64,000 nucleotides of DNA. Origin: Heterobilharzia americana. Its lineage: Eukaryota; Platyhelminthes; Trematoda; Strigeidida; Schistosomatidae. The DNA lies in contig OX104129.1 of NCBI GenBank assembly GCA_944470555.2, positions 49,943,998-50,007,997 of the forward strand, read 5' to 3'. The notes beneath the pieces are model-generated. The model was not told where the DNA came from. It did no database searches and saw only the letters and a list, made by a program, of their open reading frames with translations. Of this stretch, positions 61,228-64,000 are shown piece by piece (positions within the stretch are counted from its first letter, which is position 1; each line of letters starts with the position of its first letter). The position numbers and the translations under genes were made by a program.

Positions 61228-61360
61228 TAAGAATATATTTTAATATAATCCCAGTGTGTTTATAAAACCAGAACAAGATATTTCTGAAAGTTTCGCTGTG
61301 TAAGCTCCTTCAGCAGAATATACGGATATTCTGCTGGGATTATATTAAAATTTATTCTTA
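61228..61360. repeat. 133-bp foldback with 27-bp terminal inverted repeats
   Basis: The 27-nt ends at 61228-61254 and 61334-61360 are inverted copies with one mismatch (inner part TTTTAATATAATCCCAG). TA sits at both outer edges, which would fit a TA target duplication of the Tc1/mariner type. Inside the right half a second perfect stem-loop is present: CAGCAGAATAT (61311-61321) with ATATTCTGCTG (61326-61336), loop ACGG. It overlaps the right arm by three bases. No coding sequence is inside. Confidence 0.75.
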
Positions 61361-61394
61361 TCATGATAATTTCTGTTGTAATTCGCTATTTGAC

Positions 61395-61560
61395 GACTAT
61401 CGAGGGGTTCTAGAGCACGTGTTTCGCCCTACTTATGACTCTTCAGTTGGAGGTACATGCACTACAGTAAGTAGTGTTGTCCTCATTAAGGCTGGATCCC
61501 ATGACTGGTCAATTCAAACGCTATAGCGTCATCTACTAAGCTGATGATTCACGATAACCG
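61395..61560 (-). mobile_element. Smα-like hammerhead SINE with intact core strands
   Basis: The minus-strand head is TTAGTAGATGACGCTATAGC (61539-61520), with GGGATCCAGCC (61502-61492) at the B-box position. The ribozyme has CTGAAGA (61446-61440, fits CUGANGA) and GAAAC (61425-61421), both as consensus. Stem III has an extra base (ACACGTGCT), the cleavage triplet would be CTC, and stem I pairs poorly. Of all copies in the window it keeps both conserved core strands best, yet the helices are weak. Confidence 0.7.
61405..61462 (-). ncRNA. degenerate hammerhead ribozyme
   Basis: This is the ribozyme part of the SINE above, listed separately because its CUGANGA and GAAA elements are both intact. 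Stem II would be GTC with GGC, allowing a G-U pair. Self-cleavage is uncertain because stem I and stem III are imperfect. Confidence 0.5.
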
Positions 61561-61710
61561 GTCCTTGAGAGACGGGCGCAGTTTTCATGTTTTTGTTTGT
61601 AATTCCCCCGTAGTTGATTTGATTGAACTAATCGGTCTCTATTGGGATATGAGCTCTTTCACAAGCACGTCGACATTACCCGTAATTTAAGTTTGATTTT
61701 AATGATAAAT

Positions 61711-61820
61711 AATGGCTAGCAGTGGAATCCAGGACGTGCGTTTTGTTTTACTTGGTGCATCCAGCTAACGAGTCTGAAATAGGGGGATAGATGCGTCCTG
61801 GATTCCACTGCCAGCTACTA
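61711..61820 (+). mobile_element. palindromic pair of hammerhead SINE ends
   Basis: On the left, GGCTAGCAGTGGAATCCAGG (61714-61733) is the inverted tail of a minus-strand copy. On the right, a plus-strand hammerhead has stem I ATCCAG (61759-61764) paired perfectly with CTGGAT (61798-61803), cleavage GTC (61795-61797), and tail TCCACTGCCAGCTA. The inverted arms 61714-61736 and 61794-61816 match at 21 of 23. Core changes are CTAACGA for CUGANGA and loss of GAAA. No tRNA-like head is present in either half. Confidence 0.7.
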
Positions 61821-62789
61821 TTCGTCTTTACTATGGAAATGAAACAATAGATCATATGCCAATAAAAACTAATTATTTCGGTTCAGTCAGCGACAAAATA
61901 TTATGTAGGTGTTTGAACTGTCTAAGAAATCTAACCAAAATAAATATAGACTATTCAGAGAACTTTCTGTGCATAAAAACGTAGAGGAGAGAAGCAGAAC
62001 GGCACACTATGCAAATAATCAAACTTCAAGAGCACAGTAAACAAAAAACAGCCAGTTTCATGCTTTTTGAGAAATCCATTCAGGTTTTAATACCTAATTC
62101 TATTTTCACTCGTCTGCGACCATATTTTGTGAATCACCTACAGCTGTCCATTTCGGTTTGATTACATTGCGAATCCTTATTCAAGTGAGATTAATGCTTT
62201 TATTGGCTTACTTAGGTTGAACATGGACTGTTAGCACTTATTTCACATTACTAGATACATATTTTTGAAAAACACTGATAGTGAACGTTGAGCTTCTGAA
62301 AAATAAGTTAATAACTTATACGGTATCAGCGGACATGCGTATTTTCATCAGGTCACTTGGAGGAAAAACTAGTGTATGGGTTGATCTTGCTTAAGAACGC
62401 AAAAATCAGTGTCCATCAACAAAGTTAGAAATTATTCTGTATAGTCATTTGATACAAACATGGTTAAATTAATTCGGGCATATGAATTAGAAAACAACAA
62501 CAATGGTGATAATAATAAAATGAAATCTCGGAATGTTTTTACACTCTCAGTAGTCAATCCTTGTAGGTGTGCGACTGAATTGTGTGTGTGCAGAGGTAAA
62601 GGGAAATAGCGACTAGATAATAAAATTATCATAAGTCTATAAAATCAATATATTATGGTCTGGATATTTATAATCTTAGATAAAATGTTAAAGTTCCTAA
62701 TCAATTATGAAAGTAAGGACGAAAAAGTAACATGATCACGATAAGAGTATCAACAGAGATAATATATACATTTATCCGGTTGACTGGGA
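61821..62789. other. unassigned AT-rich DNA
   Basis: Nothing recognisable was seen. Confidence 0.35.
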
Positions 62790-63440
62790 AGGAATTTATT
62801 GCAAATATATCTGGGTTGAAGTTGAAGGCCATGGGAGGGAAACACAATTTGAAAAATTTAACTGCATTGGCTTCTGGTATGCTTAGCAATTGGAGGCGCA
62901 AGAACTTAGAGTATTGTGATGGAACTTGGTCAATCTTTTGCTTACTATCTACTAGATGGGTGAATATTGAGCTTTTGGTGAATTTCCTTGTTCCTTTGCC
63001 TAATCACGCTTGACAGTGTTAGGTGAAGCCACGATGGGCCTGTCTAGTCGTTCTACCTGTGTAACTATTTCCAAAGGAGGAATTAAATTTATGAATGCAC
63101 ATTGACGTGGCCGAATTCCGAAGTCTACCCTTCAACTGCATTGGCATCATACATCGAGTAGTCAATTTTGAACCTAATGTGGCGGCAAAGAAGGCTTTCA
63201 GCATCAGATTTCTGAGTTTGTGTCTGCTTCTTCAACCGCATCTCCTTTGGAAGCTAATGTTAGATACAACCGTTTCCTCGGCACCATTTGAAGGCGCTTT
63301 ACTCCAGCTGTTCTCATAGAAACAGTCCTTATGAAATATTCAGGATAACCATTCTTGTTTATGGAGTTCTCGATTACTCTTAAGTCGTTGTAAAGAACAC
63401 TAGAGAATTCCTGAATGCTTAGCATGACAGGATCTCATTA
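62790..63440 (-). mobile_element. Penelope-like retroelement, linker to C-terminus
   Basis: The minus strand reads KNGYPEYFIRTVSMR and RLQMVPRKRLYLTLASKGDA (63360-63240), then a shifted frame with KAFFAATLGSKL, MPMQLKGRL and NSSFGNSYTGRTTRQ (63200-63035). The last fits the GIY-YIG core CSCG.SYIGRTTRQ, with both cysteines lost. A stop follows, then KSSIFTHLVDSKQKID and SKFLRLQLLSIPEANAVK (62960-62845), the C-terminal pattern. An open frame on the plus strand at 62732-63013 is its antisense shadow. Confidence 0.7.
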
Positions 63441-63554
63441 GGGAGCAAGAAAATAGGACACATCTTTTATTTCAGTCCTTTTTACAGACATGAACATAAT
63501 CAGTAGACTTATCTACAAGACTATGCAATCATGTTACTGATAAAGTGACTCATG

Positions 63555-63850
63555 TAAAATACTGGGCGCGCGATGAGGCAAGTTGACTGTCGAATTTCTG
63601 AGGACCACCAACCATCGATGAATAGAAGATAGGTAAGAAAAATAAAAAGCCTCATGCTTAAATACCTAGCTGACACGAAAAATCAGATTGAGGCTAGAAA
63701 AAAATATAAAATTATTCATCGTGTAGGGGTAAATTCACTACATGGATTACGCATTTGTCTACTTCACATAGTACAAGCGTTTGCAATCCACCTTTTAAAA
63801 ATAATCTGTCTAACCACTTGCAATACTGTGGTCGTCAAAATTATGTAACT
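63555..63850 (+). mobile_element. Penelope-like retroelement, C-terminal fragment
   Basis: The plus strand shows RQVDCRISEDHQPS (about 63573-63614), which matches the part just after the GIY-YIG core. It is followed by LKYLADTKNQIEARKKYKII (63657-63716) and LHGLRICLLHIVQAFAIHL, the usual PLE C-terminus. It starts head to head with the minus-strand fragment ending at 63440, and both cover the C-terminal tail, so these are two copies and not one inverted element. Confidence 0.65.
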
Positions 63851-64000
63851 CTCAGTATAACTTTGCACACTTCTTGCCCGTTTTTATCCTTTTAAAATTC
63901 ATTTGCTTCCTTGTTCTTGCGTAATTATTTATTATTTATGACTGGCCACTCAAGAAAAAAGCTCTTACCAGTTACTGTGCGATTCGCCTAAGAATGACTT

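Noticed and set aside
62732..63013. 93-codon plus-strand open frame
   Set aside because: It is antisense to a Penelope-like C-terminal segment that explains the sequence better.
63555..63850. Single Penelope-like element broken by an inversion
   Set aside because: Both opposite fragments contain the C-terminal tail, so they are two copies.
1..64000. CRISPR array, bacterial operon or phage content
   Set aside because: No regularly spaced repeats, ribosome-binding sites or dense genes; the sequence is clearly eukaryotic.

Overview
The window looks like AT-rich, gene-poor DNA from a blood fluke (Schistosoma or a close schistosomatid). The organism is inferred from repeat content. There are short tRNA-headed SINEs carrying degenerate hammerhead ribozymes (the Smα type known from schistosomes), Penelope-like retroelements (PLEs) with a GIY-YIG endonuclease, and two families of RTE-like LINEs. 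No host gene could be assigned with confidence. Nearly all open reading frames are fragments of mobile elements or chance frames.

Layout. 0-5.2 kb: a diverged direct duplication, a head-to-head pair of hammerhead SINEs, a minus-strand PLE (reverse transcriptase, GIY-YIG and C-terminus) and another SINE. 5.8-7.3 kb: a 5'-truncated LINE of family A with a perfect 13-bp target-site duplication. 8.5-9.5 kb: LINE family B fragments in opposite orientations. 11-13.2 kb: two hammerhead SINEs and a second tRNA-related repeat, called R here. 15.0-15.7 kb: a decayed 3' third of 18S rRNA. 18.7 kb: a full SINE on the minus strand. 21.4-24.4 kb: the longest family A LINE. 27-30.5 kb: R repeats, a PLE and a strong hairpin. 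31.8 kb: a foldback. 33.5-41.8 kb: two PLE fragments, R repeats and three SINEs. 43.7-47.9 kb: two family A LINEs head to head, both with duplications. 50.6-51.7 kb: LINE family B. 56.0-58.3 kb: a third TSD-flanked family A copy beside a tRNA-like sequence. 60-61.8 kb: R repeats, a 133-bp foldback and a SINE cluster with a palindrome. 62.8-63.85 kb: two PLE fragments head to head.

The points of most interest are three. (1) Two family A LINEs keep both termini and have target duplications but carry complementary internal deletions: one lacks reverse transcriptase, the other lacks the endonuclease. (2) Hammerhead SINEs recur in head-to-head or palindromic arrangements. (3) Two foldbacks of almost the same size (133 and 137 bp) may be a small DNA-transposon derivative. 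All autonomous elements seen here are broken. Family names A, B and R are labels for this window only. Homology calls rest on motif recognition by eye; no database search was run.
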